Below are positions 16,906-29,069 of a stretch of 64,000 nt of DNA, in pieces. Every line of letters starts with the position of its first letter. Position 1 is the first letter of the stretch. The stretch lies in contig NC_135557.1 of the NCBI RefSeq assembly GCF_964340395.1, positions 7,794,209 to 7,858,208 on the forward strand, read 5' to 3'. The notes under the pieces were generated by a model. The model was not told where the DNA came from. It saw nothing but the letters and a program-made list of their open reading frames with translations, and did no database searches. The DNA comes from Glandiceps talaboti. Taxonomy: Eukaryota > Hemichordata > Enteropneusta > Spengelidae. The translations under genes and the position numbers were made by a program.

Positions 16906-16917
16906 TGAAAATACAGT

Positions 16918-16937
16918 AGTTGTAGTAGTAATTGTAT

Positions 16938-16976
<39 letters not shown>

Positions 16977-17222
16977 CAGCAGCAGTAGCAGTAGCAGTAG
17001 TAGTAGTAGTTTTCAATTGAACTTTATTCGTCTTTGCCCTGATACATTGAAGTGCTAAATAAAATATTTACAAAGGAAATCAGCAGAGTACGAATGAAAG
17101 TATAAATTTAAAATCCAAATACATCGGTACGGCTAGACATGGAAAACATTAAATGAGACTTGCGTGTTTGGCGAGAACAAAGTTATGTACATCAGTGTTC
17201 AGCGATACTATGCTTTCAAATG
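16918..17222 (-). mobile_element. TAG/CAG microsatellite and LINE/SINE-type 3' tail
   Basis: An interrupted TAG, CAG and AGC array at about 16918-17010 abuts TTTTCAATTGAACTTTATTC, which on the minus strand is a typical AATAAAGTTCAATTGAAAA retroposon tail followed by its trinucleotide array. The 170 bases to the right contain no gene. Confidence 0.55.
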
Positions 17223-17224
17223 CA

Positions 17225-17271
<47 letters not shown>

Positions 17272-17890
17272 AAATTATTGTTAAAACATGGTAGCCAGGA
17301 AGTAACAACAGCTGTTTTCCACCTGGACCTTTTAAGACTCTAAAAACTTACATATCATTTAAAACAAGACAATATAAATACTGAGGTAGCGAAGCAATTA
17401 ACAAGACAAGAAAATGAAAACTGAAAACCATCCAGTTACACCATTCTGGAATTCATCCATACTTACAAAATATAATGTATGTATGTATTCCTAAAACTAC
17501 TATACAACTTTGAATAGCCTTATAAGGGACCGGTCAGTTTCTCCATCCTCTGGCGGGGGATGGGGGGGGGGGTGGATTCTTCCATCGAGCAAACAAAAAG
17601 ATTTTAATAGCATCTTGGCACTGAAAGGTAGTGGGGAAGCTTCAGAGGAGAAACTGGCTGGTCCATAATATGCCACGTAAAATGAATTGACTTTATGGCT
17701 ATATTATGTTACGAACATCCATCCCTTCTTACATATTCATCATCATTCTGTATATGTAGCTACAAATAGACATGCATTCATTTTAAACAAGTCTCAACAG
17801 AACAGCACTGTATAGGTATTGAAACCTTAAAGTTGTTCTTTTGACACCGCCTTAACTACTGTCAGTACACAGTTTGAGTAATCTAATAAA
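17222..17890 (+). mobile_element. Microsatellite-cored element, copy 3 (right arm)
   Basis: A TAG array at 17226-17270 is followed by the right arm (AGCTGTTTTCCACCTGGA, GAGGTAGCGAAGCAATTAA). A nested foldback insert lies at about 17528-17667, and the terminal segment ends GTTTGAGTAATCTAATAAA. The same terminus appears reversed near 20,425 and 50,345. Confidence 0.85.
17528..17667. mobile_element. Foldback insert nested in the microsatellite-cored element
   Basis: Inverted ends GGACCGGTCAGTTTCTCC and GGAGAAACTGGCTGGTCC enclose a G-rich centre, about 140 bp in all. The left half also occurs at the same point of copy 1 (14,095), while copy 4 (24,720) and copy 8 (50,560) lack it. It therefore marks a subfamily. 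Confidence 0.7.
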
Positions 17891-18004
17891 TATGGTAAAA
17901 CTCTTTTAAATATCTACTGCTGCATGCTAAACTTCGAGATATGTTTGCAATGCTAAACTGCAAATGTCTGATTTGACAAGCTCCAAAATCTATGTATACT
18001 TAAC

Positions 18005-18392
18005 TATACAGTGTATCTGTACCTTTCTATGCAATGTATGTGTACCAATTTATACAACGTATACGTGCCTTTCTAAACATATACCAATCTATACTATGTA
18101 TATGTACCTATCAATACCGTGTATGTGTACTTATCTATAGAGTGTATATATACATATCTATACATTGTATTTGTAACTATCTATACAACATACGGGTACC
18201 TATGTATGTAATGTAAATGTACGGATCTATACAATGGATGTGTATTTATCTATACAGTGTATATGTACCTATATATACAATGTATGGGTACCTATCTACA
18301 CACTGTATATGTATAGATCTATATAATGTATGTGTGCTTGTCTATACAGTGTATGTGCAACTATCTATACGGTGTATGTATACCTATCTATA

Positions 18393-18395
<3 letters not shown>
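18005..18395 (+). repeat. 24-bp minisatellite
   Basis: About sixteen degenerate units close to GTGTACCTATCTATACAGTG, with starts such as TATCTATA at 18132, 18155 and 18179. Because 24 is a multiple of three it creates spurious repetitive 8-residue open frames. Confidence 0.9.
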
Positions 18396-18934
<539 letters not shown>

Positions 18935-19111
18935 GGCGGGGTTCTCTCAATAAGAACAACAATTTGTTAAAAACACTTTTGAATAGTGATAGGTACAAAA
19001 AACGTATCTGGGTATACCTCCACGAGTATGTTTATTTGATGGTTTATTTAATTATTTTATTTGTCCCTATAATTGTCGTTCGTTTGCTTGTTCATTTATC
19101 ATTTATTTGAT

Positions 19112-19134
19112 AGTTTATTTATTTATTTATTCAT

Positions 19135-19189
<55 letters not shown>

Positions 19190-19206
19190 TTTTTTTTTTT
19201 TTTTTG
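19112..19206. repeat. (TTTA)n microsatellite and T homopolymer
   Basis: About twenty TTTA units and a run of T. From 19,207 to 19,611 no gene is seen; TCACACGGTTCCTGTGA at about 19,207 is a small palindrome. Confidence 0.9.
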
Positions 19207-19611
19207 TCACACGGTTCCTGTGACTCAGGACGCCATGCTGTCTGTCTACAAGTGCATACTGGGAAATCTTTATTTCTGCAAGTAACATGCCTTCCGTAAA
19301 GGCAAACTCTTTAGAGTTTCTTTCCTACACACAATAAATATTGGAATGCAACAAACCACATGTGATTAGTAAGGTTTGCAGTGTGTATCACGTTTATACA
19401 TTGAGTTTGAAGGATGCATTCTTAAAAAATACAATAATTACTCCAAATCAATTAATTATGTAATTAAAACAAAAAGCTACATAATCAAACTGTTTATATG
19501 GTATATGCACTTTGTTACCGTAAACGTATGTACCAAATTATATTGATTTTTTAAAGATATAGCCGACGTACTGAAAATCGATAATTATCCATATGTTCAT
19601 TAAAATTCCTG

Positions 19612-19910
19612 GTACACAAACATTGTATAAATAGGTACACATATATTGTATAGATGGCTACATATACATTGTATACATAGGTACTCATACATTATATAGA
19701 TTGGTACACATACATTGTATAACTTTGTACACATATAGTGTATAGATAGGTACACATATATTGCATAACTTTGTACACATACATTGTATAGATGGATACA
19801 CATACTTGTATACATATGCACACATACATGCATAAATAGGTACACATACGCTGTATAGATAGGTACACATGCATTATATACATATATGCATACATACATT
19901 GTATAGATCA
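19612..19910 (-). repeat. 24-bp minisatellite, inverted block
   Basis: About twelve units of GGTACACATACATTGTATAG, the reverse complement of the 18.0-18.4 kb minisatellite. The long Tyr/Val/Cys minus frames here are artefacts of the 24-bp period. Confidence 0.9.
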
Positions 19911-20154
19911 AGAAATATATAATTCTGCTCGGACTGTTGTACAAAGAAATGGATGTAATCCGACTTTTCGAATAAAAAATATTTCACAAGGTATTCAAAG
20001 GCAAGACATAATAGGTATTTATTCGGACTGTCTCACACGTTCCTTATGCATTTCTTTGTACTACAGTCCTAGCAGCATTATCTTTTTACTACTATATTAC
20101 AAGAGTTTTCTATAGCTGCAACATCTTCATGGCATCCAACAACCGATAAAATTA

Positions 20155-20290
20155 CCGGGTCCATTGTGTATATAGGTACACACATTGTATAGGGAGGTAC
20201 ATACACATTGTATACATGTGTGCACATACTTTCATACAGTGTATACATGAGTACACATACGTTGTATAAATAGGTACATAGTGCATAGTA
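20155..20290 (-). repeat. 24-bp minisatellite, second inverted block
   Basis: Five degenerate units of the same family followed by a short AT run. The DNA between this block and 19,910 shows no feature. Confidence 0.85.
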
Positions 20291-20309
20291 TATATATATA
20301 TATATATAT

Positions 20310-20700
20310 ATACTTTATAACTTGTCAAGGCAGACATTTTCAGCTTAGCAAAACAAATGTATATCTCACAGCTTGACATGCATGTAGAAATTGACATTAT
20401 ACAAAGCGTTTTACTTTTTCTATTAGATTACTCAAACTGTGTACTGACACTAGTTAAAGGTGGTGTCAAAAGGATTCGTTTCTCATTGAGTGTTGTCCTG
20501 TTTTGACTTGTTTACAATGGATGTATGTCTATTTGTAGTTATACATACAGAATGATGATTGATATGTAAGGGCTGATGGATGTTCCTGACATAAAATGGG
20601 TCATGATGTTCGTTTAGTTGTATGGTTATTTTAGGAATATATACATAAATCACCTTGATGGTTTTCAGTTTTCATTTTCTAACCAGGTATGTCGTCGCCT
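20310..20700 (-). mobile_element. Microsatellite-cored element, copy 5 (right arm, reversed)
   Basis: It begins with a segment matching 17,930-17,990 in reverse (TGACAAG, AAAATGTCTG), then ATTAGATTACTCAAACTGTG and ATACAGAATGATGATTGATA, the reversed right terminus and inner right arm of the family. Confidence 0.75.
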
Positions 20701-21060
20701 TTCTATAATGTTGTAAAAAATCCTGTCCACTATTGGCACTGAGTAATTTGTCTATAGTTACCCACACAATGTGTTATCACCGTTCTTGTGTATTGGAGCA
20801 ATAACGCCTTGTACCAAATCAGCTGAAAAGACTCCTTACTGGAGGATTGGATTAAAAAAGTTTACATCGGTTTTTTTTTTTTAAATCTTACTTGTGTCCC
20901 TATCAATACCGGATGCTTTCCCCAATTTATCTTATTAACACAACGATTGACTTCATCGAAAGAAATCGGAGCATCCAAAACATCTAGGACAGTAGTTAAG
21001 TTATCTCCCTCGTTTTCTACACTATCTACGAAAGGTTTTATTTTATCGTAGAAGTGTTAA
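20700..21060 (-). mobile_element. LINE fragment (RT N-terminal part), minus strand
   Basis: On the minus strand ISFDEVNRCVNKINWGKASG-like and VITHCVGNYRQ-like residues resemble the segment before RT motif 1 of LINEs. It is short and shifted, and ends near 21,060. Confidence 0.5.
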
Positions 21061-21119
21061 GATCCAGAAATATCATACTTGGAATTTGTACTACTTATTC
21101 ACAAAGAGGAGCGAACATC

Positions 21120-21355
21120 AGCATAATCAAATAATAAGTTGATTTATCTAATAATCCTGTACTAATTGCATTTATCTCTAGTAGCTAACGAATGTGTAGG
21201 TTAATTCCTAACTGAGACAAGCTCATAGATCCTGCTACCCTAGAAAGACAATTAGAGTGGAGAATCGTTTATGTTCTGTCGTTCTACCATACTTTTTCTC
21301 GACACTGTGTGAGAAGAGCCACTGGCTCAACAGTCTATCTAGATTAAATAAAGTC

Positions 21356-21405
<50 letters not shown>
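21120..21405 (+). mobile_element. LINE/SINE 3' end with (TAA)n tail
   Basis: It ends GATTAAATAAAGTCTAATAA followed by about 14 TAA units, as in LINEs with microsatellite tails. No coding part was recognised. The following 440 bases show no feature. Confidence 0.5.
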
Positions 21406-21406
<1 letters not shown>

Positions 21407-21847
21407 GACACTGAAACGTTAAATGAAGTATCCCCCCTAGAATGTAACAGAAGTAGGACAATTGCCAAAACACATACCTGATTTATTCAACAAATGTGCT
21501 AAGTAATTGAATCAAACATCGATAGGAAAAATACAAGAAAGGGGAGATGATTTTCCCTTGACCATTGACCAAAACAATGTGTTTGCTCCACTGCTGCAAC
21601 CCATTTTACTAAATAACATCAACTATGGTTATGTTCTTTTTGTTTAATCGGCTCTCTACGGTGGTGTTAACATTACACTAATTCGTCTAAATTATACAAA
21701 GGTGTATTATTTCTAAATGTAATCAGTACACAGTTCACAATCCGATTAAACATTTTACACCCACTATCGTACCCTGAGTTCGTTGAGCACTCTGAACCTC
21801 AACGAGGACTTAGGTCATCCTCAACTATTTGTTTCATACCACTAGCA

Positions 21848-22062
21848 TCACGTTTGAGCGTAGTCATCAGCTGCTTGGTCAATATTTAGATTATCAGCAA
21901 AGGTGTCAAAATTTGTTCTCTTGCATTCAACTATTCCACAAAATCGGGAAAAAAATGTTTGTAAATTACCATCCCACACATATTTATTACGTGACTTTAT
22001 AATTGATGTATTTAGAATTTCAATAATGTTGGTACGGTTTAATTTTGTTACTTTGGCCATCA
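21848..22062 (-). other. Minus open frame next to LINE inverted arm, unrecognised
   Basis: An 84-codon minus frame continues from the end of the inverted arm into LNRTNIIEILNTSIIKSRNK-type sequence. It may be another LINE domain but no motif is diagnostic. Confidence 0.25.
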
Positions 22063-22065
22063 CAA

Positions 22066-22400
22066 ATGGATGCCCTATATGCAAAAGATCTATTATGCGC
22101 ACTTGGGATATGGTAATTGCTTCTAGTATTGTGCGAATGAATTGAGGAGTTCGTAGTCAATAGATCTGAAATATAGGATGGAACTTTGTTTCTGAGACAT
22201 TTGTTAACAAGTTTGTTGAAATGTTTATCGTGCCTTTCTTGAATTGTTGGCCAGTCTAACGAGATTCTAGCAGCAGTAACGTGATCACATTTTTTCAGAC
22301 CACATTGAATGCGGACTGCAAGATTGATAATGCGTGGCAGTCATTGTGATAAAAATCTCCTCTGGCACTAGCCCTGGTTCTGTAATTATGAACTTTATCT
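22066..22400 (-). mobile_element. LINE C-terminal fragment, minus strand
   Basis: The minus strand reads CGLKKCDHVTAARISLDWPT, then KLVNKCLRNKVPSYISDLL and SIHSHNTRSNYHIPSAHNR, the conserved C-terminal tail of RT-containing LINE ORFs. It is the mirror of 25,830-26,165. Confidence 0.75.
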
Positions 22401-23115
22401 ATTTTGGCTGAAGTGTTGAACATTATGAGGAGTCAGGTTATTGTTGATCCTATACATTAAAACACATTTACAGAAATCAAATCTTTGCTTCACTGACATC
22501 CACTTCATGTGTGTTAACATATCAACACTGTGTGTTCAAAATAATACGTATGCCACGGTTTTGCAGCCGCTGCAGCCGCAAAATATTGGTCTCACTAGCA
22601 TGGGACCACAGATTTCACATGTAACGTCAACCAATTATCTTGGCGTGTGTTTAGATCAACATATGCTTTGGACATCACACATTGAAAAAGTAATTTCTAC
22701 AATTATTGGCATAATTTCCAAAATTCGCTATTACGTACCTAAATCTACTCTTCTTCTGCTGCTGTATAACTCTATGATCTTGCCCCATATCTCATATTGT
22801 ATAGAGATATGGGGCAATACATACAATACATTTCTAAAGCCTACCTTAAACCTTCAAAAGAAAGTTATTCGCTTTATAACTTTTTCAAATATTGATGCTC
22901 CCTCCTCCCCTCTTTTTCAGCAACTAGGAATACTAAATATCCACCAGCAATGCAAATTTAATACTTCTTTATTTATTTTTTATTTGAGGGCCGGTCACTT
23001 CCCGCAAACAGTTAACGACTACTTCAACACACCACCAAATACGTATCACACTCGGAATACAACGAGAGATAACTTTTACATTCCAAAAGTAAATCTTACT
23101 CTGACACAACACAAT
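22066..23115. repeat. Left arm of a ~1.05-kb inverted duplication
   Basis: From AATGGATGCCCTATATGC to CTGACACAACACAAT, this segment is present in reverse complement at about 25,118-26,167 with only a few differences. Three amino-acid changes were seen across the 220 shared codons. Confidence 0.95.
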
Positions 23116-23565
23116 TTTCAGTATGCAGCTGCAAACATTGGAACTCCTTACCTGAAGAATTGAAAAAAATACAATCCAGGACTACTTTTAAATCTCAGTT
23201 AAAACAGTATTTGTTACAAAATTAATTCAGCTTTTTCTACCTTACATTGCATCTAATGCCAGTTGTTATATATTTTTTGATGAGAACGCGTTTTGTTTTG
23301 TTTGTTTTTTGTTTGTGTTTGTTTTTGTTTTAATTTCGAATTACTTTTTTGTTTTTGCTTTGATTATTTTGTTTAATCAATTATAGTATGGGCCACAAAC
23401 TTGACTAGTTTGTTTCAAACTATTTTTGTGGTCCAGACATAAACTCTGTATTCATCCATCAGTTTATGTGTAATATTTATTCCACTGTCTCTTTTTTACT
23501 TTCTCTCTTGTTATGTTGATATGATTTTGAGTTTGTGGCAAATAAAATACTTTATACTTTATATA
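22441..23565 (+). mobile_element. LINE RT C-terminal fragment with 3' UTR and ACTTTAT tail, plus strand
   Basis: The 240-codon frame (22,441-23,163) has TNYLGVCLDQ, SHIEKVISTIIGI, LLLLYNSMILPHISYC, IEIWGNTYNTFLKPTLNLQK and SPLFQQLGILNI, the post-RT segment of L2/CR1-like elements. A frameshift leads to LPEELKKIQSRTTFKSQLKQ. The 3' UTR ends at AATAAAATACTTTATACTTTA near 23,560. The 5' part is missing and is replaced by the head of the minus fragment. Confidence 0.88.
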
Positions 23566-24420
23566 GATTATTACAATAATCGAAATATGGAAGAACTAGT
23601 GTATTGTAAATGGTTACTCGAATATTTAGAGGTACCATTGCGCTATTCTCTTGAGAACACCAAGACCTCTATTAATTTTATTGACAATATTATTAATATG
23701 TGCCTCAAAGTTCGAATGAATTTTTGTCTATTTGAACTCCCAAGTGATCGAGGCTATTAACTTGTTCAATTTGCTGTCTGTCCAAACTGAGTGCTAAGTT
23801 GGTAGTATTTAAATGAGCTTCTTTTTGTCTATTACATATAATCTTGCATTTGGTCTTCCCGATGTGAAGGCTTAGCCTATTAGCACAAAGCCAATCCCTC
23901 ACCTCGACAAGACCCCTTTGTAGAGTGTTAGAAATTACATTAATATCTCTGCTAGCAGCATAAAGTGTTGTATCATCAGCGTATAGATTACAATTTCAAT
24001 CAGATAGACAGCTTGGCAAAAGTCATTAACATAAATTAGAAACAGGAGAGGACCAAGTATAGATCCTTGAGGGACTCCTGTTATTATTTTTTGAGTTGAG
24101 AATAAGTTCCATTAATAAACGCCATCTGGGTTCTGTTATTCAAGTATGATTGAAACAAGACCATAACGTTGCAGCTTATTCAGTAGGATGGCATGGTCAA
24201 CTGTATCAAACGTTTTGCTTAAGTCAAGAGCAACCATGCCAACCATCTTACTCGAATGAACCGCATCGTAGAAGAATTATGTCTGTCTGTGTAAACTAGA
24301 TTGAATAGTGATTTTCTTTCGGAACCCCGACTGTTCAGCACAAAGTAAATTATTTCTAGTAAGGTACTCATGCAGTTGGTTGTAAACGTAAGGTTCGAGG
24401 AGTTTAGAGAACACATGCAA
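23566..24420 (-). mobile_element. LINE reverse transcriptase fragment, minus strand
   Basis: From right to left: VFSKLLEPYVYNQLHEYLTR and NNLLCAEQSGFRKK (24,430-24,300), an IDAVHSSK-like motif with shifts, [11 protein letters not shown], then WLCANRLSLHIGKTKCKII and SLDHLGVQID (23,902-23,705). The catalytic DD box region is degraded. It is interrupted at 24,420 by a TAG array and element copy 4. Confidence 0.8.
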
Positions 24421-24960
24421 AAGTAGTAGTAGTAGCAGTAGTAGTAGTATTAATGAAACTAATTTTAAAACAGTGTAGCCACGGCATAACAAAAGCTGTT
24501 TTCCACCTTGGCCTCATAAGAGATTCTTACATAGCATTCAAAACAAGACAATGTAAAGAAAGGGGTAGAGAAGGAATTAAAAATACAAGAAAATAAAAAC
24601 TCCAATCTCAAAAGACAAGTTACACTACCATCCAGTTACATCTTTGTCATCCATGTCATCCATTCTTACAAAACATAATTTATGTATGTATTCATAAAAT
24701 AACTTGACAACTTTGAATAGCTTCATGAGCTAAAACCAACGGACTTTATGGCCATATTGTGTTAGGAACATCCATCCCTTCTTACATATCGATCATCATT
24801 CTGTATGTGTAGCTACAAATAGACTTACTTTCGTTTTGAACGAGTCTCAACAAGACAGCCTGAACGCAGAAATGAAACCTTTGTTCTTTTGACATCATCA
24901 TTAGGGTGACCTTTCTTTTCTGACCTCCAGTGGAATAATAAGGCGGGGGAAATAATAAAA
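24421..24960 (+). mobile_element. Microsatellite-cored element, copy 4 (right arm)
   Basis: A short TAG/CAG array, then AAAAGCTGTTTTCCACCTTG, AAAACAAGACAATGTAAAGA and ATACAGA/AGCTACAAATAGAC motifs of the right arm. It lacks the foldback insert. Confidence 0.75.
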
Positions 24961-25034
24961 AAAGGGTGTGCAAGGAAAAAAAACATCTGTATTTTTCAGT
25001 TCTATTCTCTGTCCTTTCTGTCCTGTCAGTCTCT

Positions 25035-25790
25035 CTACAACTTCTTTTCTCTTCTCTTTATTGAATTCCTTGTTACAGGTCTCTTTCCTTCATTGTAGCA
25101 AGGTTGCGTCCATAGATTGTGTTGTGTCAGAGTAAGATTTACTTTTGGAATGTAAAAGTTATCTCTCGTTGTATTCCGAGTGTGATACGTATTTGGTGGT
25201 GTGTTGAAGTAGTCGTTAACTGTTTGCGGGAAGTGACCGGCCCTCAAATGAAAAATAAATAAAGAAGTATTAAATTTGCATTGCTGGTCGATATTTAGTA
25301 TTCCTAGTTGCTGAAAAAGAGGGGAGGAGGGAGCATCAATATTTGAAAAAGTTATAAAGCGAATAACTTTCTTTTGAAGGTTTAAGGTAGGCTTTAGAAA
25401 TGTATTGTATGTATTGCCCCATATCTCTATACAATATGAGATATGGGGCAAGATCATAGAGTTATACAGCAGCAGAAGAAGAGTAGATTTAGGTACGTAA
25501 TAGCGAATTTTGGAAATTATGCCAATAATTGTAGAAATTACTTTTTCAATGTGTGATGTCCAAAGCATATATTGATCTAAACACACGCCAAGATAATTGG
25601 TTGACGTTACATGTGAAATCTGTGGTCCCATGCTAGTGAGACCAATATTTTGCGGCTGCAGCGGCTGCAAAACCGTGGCATACGTATTATTTTGAACACA
25701 CAGTGTTGATATGTTAACACACATGAAGTGGATGTCAGTGAAGCAAAGATTTGATTTCTGTAAATGTGTTTTAATGTATAGGATCAACAA
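25035..25790 (-). mobile_element. LINE RT C-terminal fragment, minus strand (mirror of 22,441-23,115)
   Basis: Same protein segment as the plus-strand frame at 22,441, differing at Tyr/His, Asp/His and His/Tyr positions. It breaks away at about 25,118 and continues into unrelated codons, so it has lost the 3' UTR and tail that the other copy keeps. Confidence 0.88.
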
Positions 25791-26167
25791 TAACCTGACT
25801 CCTCATAATGTTCAACACTTCAGCCAAAATAGATAAAGTTCATAATTACAGAACCAGGGCTAGTGCCAGAGGAGATTTTTATCACAATGACTGCCACGCA
25901 TTATCAATCTTGCAGTCCGCATTCAATGTGGTCTGAAAAAATGTGATCACGTTACTGCTGCTAGAATCTCGTTAGACTGGCCAACAATTCAAGAAAGGCA
26001 CGATAAACATTTCAACAAACTTGTTAACAAATGTCTCAGAAACAAAGTTCCATCCTATATTTCAGATCTATTGACTACGAACTCCTCAATTCATTCGCAC
26101 AATACTAGAAGCAATTACCATATCCCAAGTGCGCATAATAGATCTTTTGCATATAGGGCATCCATTG
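25118..26167. repeat. Right arm of the ~1.05-kb inverted duplication
   Basis: Reverse complement of 22,066-23,115. The arms are separated by about 2 kb of different sequence. Confidence 0.95.
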
Positions 26168-26357
26168 TTGCAAACAATAGAATCAAATAGCTTTATGTTT
26201 TTTATGTGTCATTGTAGATTTTATTTTCCATCTTACTGTTTTTATTGTATGTGTTCTGCTTTATGTACATTTATATATTTTTTCTTTTAACATCTGCATG
26301 AAAACCCATTTGTGGATGCAGTGTTTTAAATAAATTAAATAAAAAGAAATAAATAAA
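25830..26357 (+). mobile_element. LINE C-terminal fragment with 3' UTR, plus strand
   Basis: Carries the same RISLDWPTIQERHDKHFNKL and NTRSNYHIPSAHNRSFAYR segment, then a stop, about 150 bases of T-rich 3' UTR, and an AAATAAATTAAATAAA tail ending near 26,357. This side retains the real 3' end that is missing at 22,062. Confidence 0.8.
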
Positions 26358-26386
26358 TAGAAGTTCTTTGAAATATATGGCATCCA

Positions 26387-26623
26387 ACACTATACGAAAA
26401 GTCAAATTTACCCACCTTTACCCAACCTTTACCCTACCGGTTACCAACCTAACGACCATCTCTCTCCTGGGGTAGTACGAGACGCAGTACCACTGAGAGA
26501 TCACCGGGGGTAAATTAGGTCAAAGGTGGAACTTCGTCTCAACCTCACCACATTTACACATTCTCTGCCCCAGATTTACCCCAGTGGTAAGACATGGTCA
26601 AATATGACTTTTCGTATAGTGCA
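26387..26623. mobile_element. MITE with 17-bp terminal inverted repeats and CAA duplication
   Basis: Ends CACTATACGAAAAGTCA and its complement TGACTTTTCGTATAGTG enclose about 237 bp. The three bases CAA lie immediately outside both ends, a possible 3-bp target duplication as in PIF/Harbinger-type elements. The interior is rich in TTTACC/GGTAAA. Confidence 0.75.
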
Positions 26624-26639
26624 ATATTTGGAATAGGAT

Positions 26640-26900
26640 TCCCAGATCTATAAGTGATCTGGAATCTCTGAATAGTTTTAAACAGACAAGTACTCGATGT
26701 TTCGTAATCGTTTATTGAATTGTATACATGTTTTAACTCTTTAACGACAGTACTCGACTTTGTACACTCTTTTGTTTTGTTTTGTATATTCATCGAGTTA
26801 CTTATTACATTGTGTTTTATGCATTTTTTAAAGATATGTTTATGGCTCCATGAAATACAGCTACTACTCTGTAGAAAGTTGATTGGATTCCAATAAAGAA

Positions 26901-26905
<5 letters not shown>
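26640..26905 (+). mobile_element. LINE/SINE 3' UTR-like segment ending in AATAAAGAA(CTA)n
   Basis: T-rich sequence ending GATTGGATTCCAATAAAGAA directly before the CTA array, the same arrangement as the reversed LINE tail at 14,700. Confidence 0.5.
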
Positions 26906-26939
<34 letters not shown>

Positions 26940-26950
26940 CGCTACTACTG

Positions 26951-26993
<43 letters not shown>

Positions 26994-26994
26994 A

Positions 26995-27030
<36 letters not shown>

Positions 27031-27037
27031 GTACTAT

Positions 27038-27081
<44 letters not shown>

Positions 27082-27338
27082 TTACTACATACTACTGCTA
27101 CTACTACAACAAAACTTACCACCACCACCACCGCTACTACTACTACTACTACCACCACCACCACCACCACCACCACCACCACCACTACTACTACTACTAA
27201 AAACAACAATTACTACTACTACTACTACTACTACTACATACTACTACTACTACTACTACTACTACTACAACAAAACTTACCACCACCACCGCTACTACTA
27301 CTACTACTACTACTACTACTAAAAACAACAATTACTTG

Positions 27339-27373
<35 letters not shown>

Positions 27374-27420
27374 ATATACTACTACTACTAATACTACTAC
27401 CACCACCACCACTACTACTG
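26902..27420. repeat. Interrupted (CTA)n/(CAC)n trinucleotide arrays
   Basis: Long CTA runs with ACC/CAC blocks. A segment of the type CAACAAAACTTACCACCACC recurs at about 27,108 and 27,269, showing internal duplication. All homopolymeric frames here are artefacts. Confidence 0.95.
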
Positions 27421-27620
27421 TCCCGTTTACTGGACAAGAATAATCTAACACCATGGTTACATTTGACAATTACAAAAGCTGTAAACATTTCCTGCCTAAT
27501 TTGTAATTTCATTATTTAATGGTGTGTACAATTTTGATGATTTGAAATACATTTGAATTGAACGTAATAATATACACATTGTGATTAATAATAAGGTCAC
27601 ACCAACAAAACGATTTCATT
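27421..27620 (-). mobile_element. Microsatellite-cored element, copy 6 (left arm, reversed)
   Basis: GTTTACTGGACAAGAATAAT, CTAACACCATGGTTAC and CACATTGTGATTAATAATAA are the reversed left arm directly after the microsatellite. The next 350 bases show nothing that I can name. Confidence 0.8.
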
Positions 27621-27975
27621 CATTTCAAAGATGCAGATATTTTGTTTTTGTTAACATCCAGTATTTGTAAAACAATATTGATAAATGAATTGTAATTTAC
27701 CTATTGTCGTGCAGATATTTTTAAAAATCAAAGTGATAGTTTGCAGCGAATTAATTTGACAGTTGTTTGACAGGTTGCCATACCAGGTTTTCATATAAGC
27801 TTTGGGCTGTTCCCCAAGTTCTTAAATCTACTTAATAACGAAAGCGCGCATCTTGCCTTTATATACTATGGCTACAAAGCGAAGGAAACAATGATTAGCC
27901 TCTTGTCAAGCCTACACAATTTGAAACATATGTCTCCATGTTGGAGCAGGCAGTTGCGCTGGAAGAGAGGACATG

Positions 27976-28131
27976 CTCCGATGAAGAAAGGGGACATGAC
28001 TGTTAACACGAAATTCAGTGACTCTTCATGAATGGCAACTATGATGATCGTGACTCCGATGAAGAAAGGGGACATGACTGTTAACACGAAATTCAGTGAC
28101 TCTTCATGAATGGCAACTATGATGATCGTGA
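27976..28131. repeat. 78-bp perfect tandem duplication
   Basis: CTCCGATGAAGAAAGGGGAC begins at 27,976 and at 28,054. The two 78-bp units appear identical. The period is 26 codons, so it appears as a repeated block in a 102-codon minus frame (28,180-27,872) that I do not recognise as a gene. Confidence 0.9.
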
Positions 28132-28230
28132 CTCTCAAAATCAAGTCATTGAGAAAAACCCTACCCTTTCCTTTATACAAAAACGTTCAGAAGAAAGGGG
28201 GCACATGAAAACAGTGCAGTTGAAAAGGTT

Positions 28231-28366
<136 letters not shown>

Positions 28367-29069
28367 CACTGCTTCATGTATATGCAATTAACTCATCTCA
28401 TTTTATCCTCATCTCCATCTATATTACTTAATTGGAAATTATAACACTTATATAGAAGGCCGCCTTTCTCCATTTTCAAAATCCTCAACTAATATTTTAT
28501 AATTCTACAACATCTTTTAACCTTCACAGCAACTTTATCCCATTGTAATTTTCAACAATTGTTATATTATTGTATAGACGGAGTATATAACGTACAATGT
28601 TGTCGGGGACTTTTTCTCTATCAACCGCAGGATGGAATCCCTAAACTTTAGAACCATAACAGAGAATTTGAAGAATTTTACAAAATTTTAGATAAACAAT
28701 CGTAACAGGTAAAGTAGCATATATACACAAACTAAAATAGCTATATTGGCTTGAGCAATTAAAGTTTTTGGGGACTTTGAATCATTTTCCGGACCATAAG
28801 AATACTATACGAAGATAGCTTTGAGAGGACGATACCTTAACTTGCTGACCATTGTAAAACATTTCCCATATTTTCTAAGGCTCCAATCCCTCCTGAAAAC
28901 AATAATGTTGGTCTTCTCAATTTCCATATACAGCAATACTTATATAAGTTATTCAATAGGCGTATCCTTGTGGAGCCGACTAGTGTTACAGTACTAAAAG
29001 TTCATTCGCAAATAACAGATACGTCATCTTAATGAGATCGATAACCTCACCGGTAAACCGAATGGTGCA

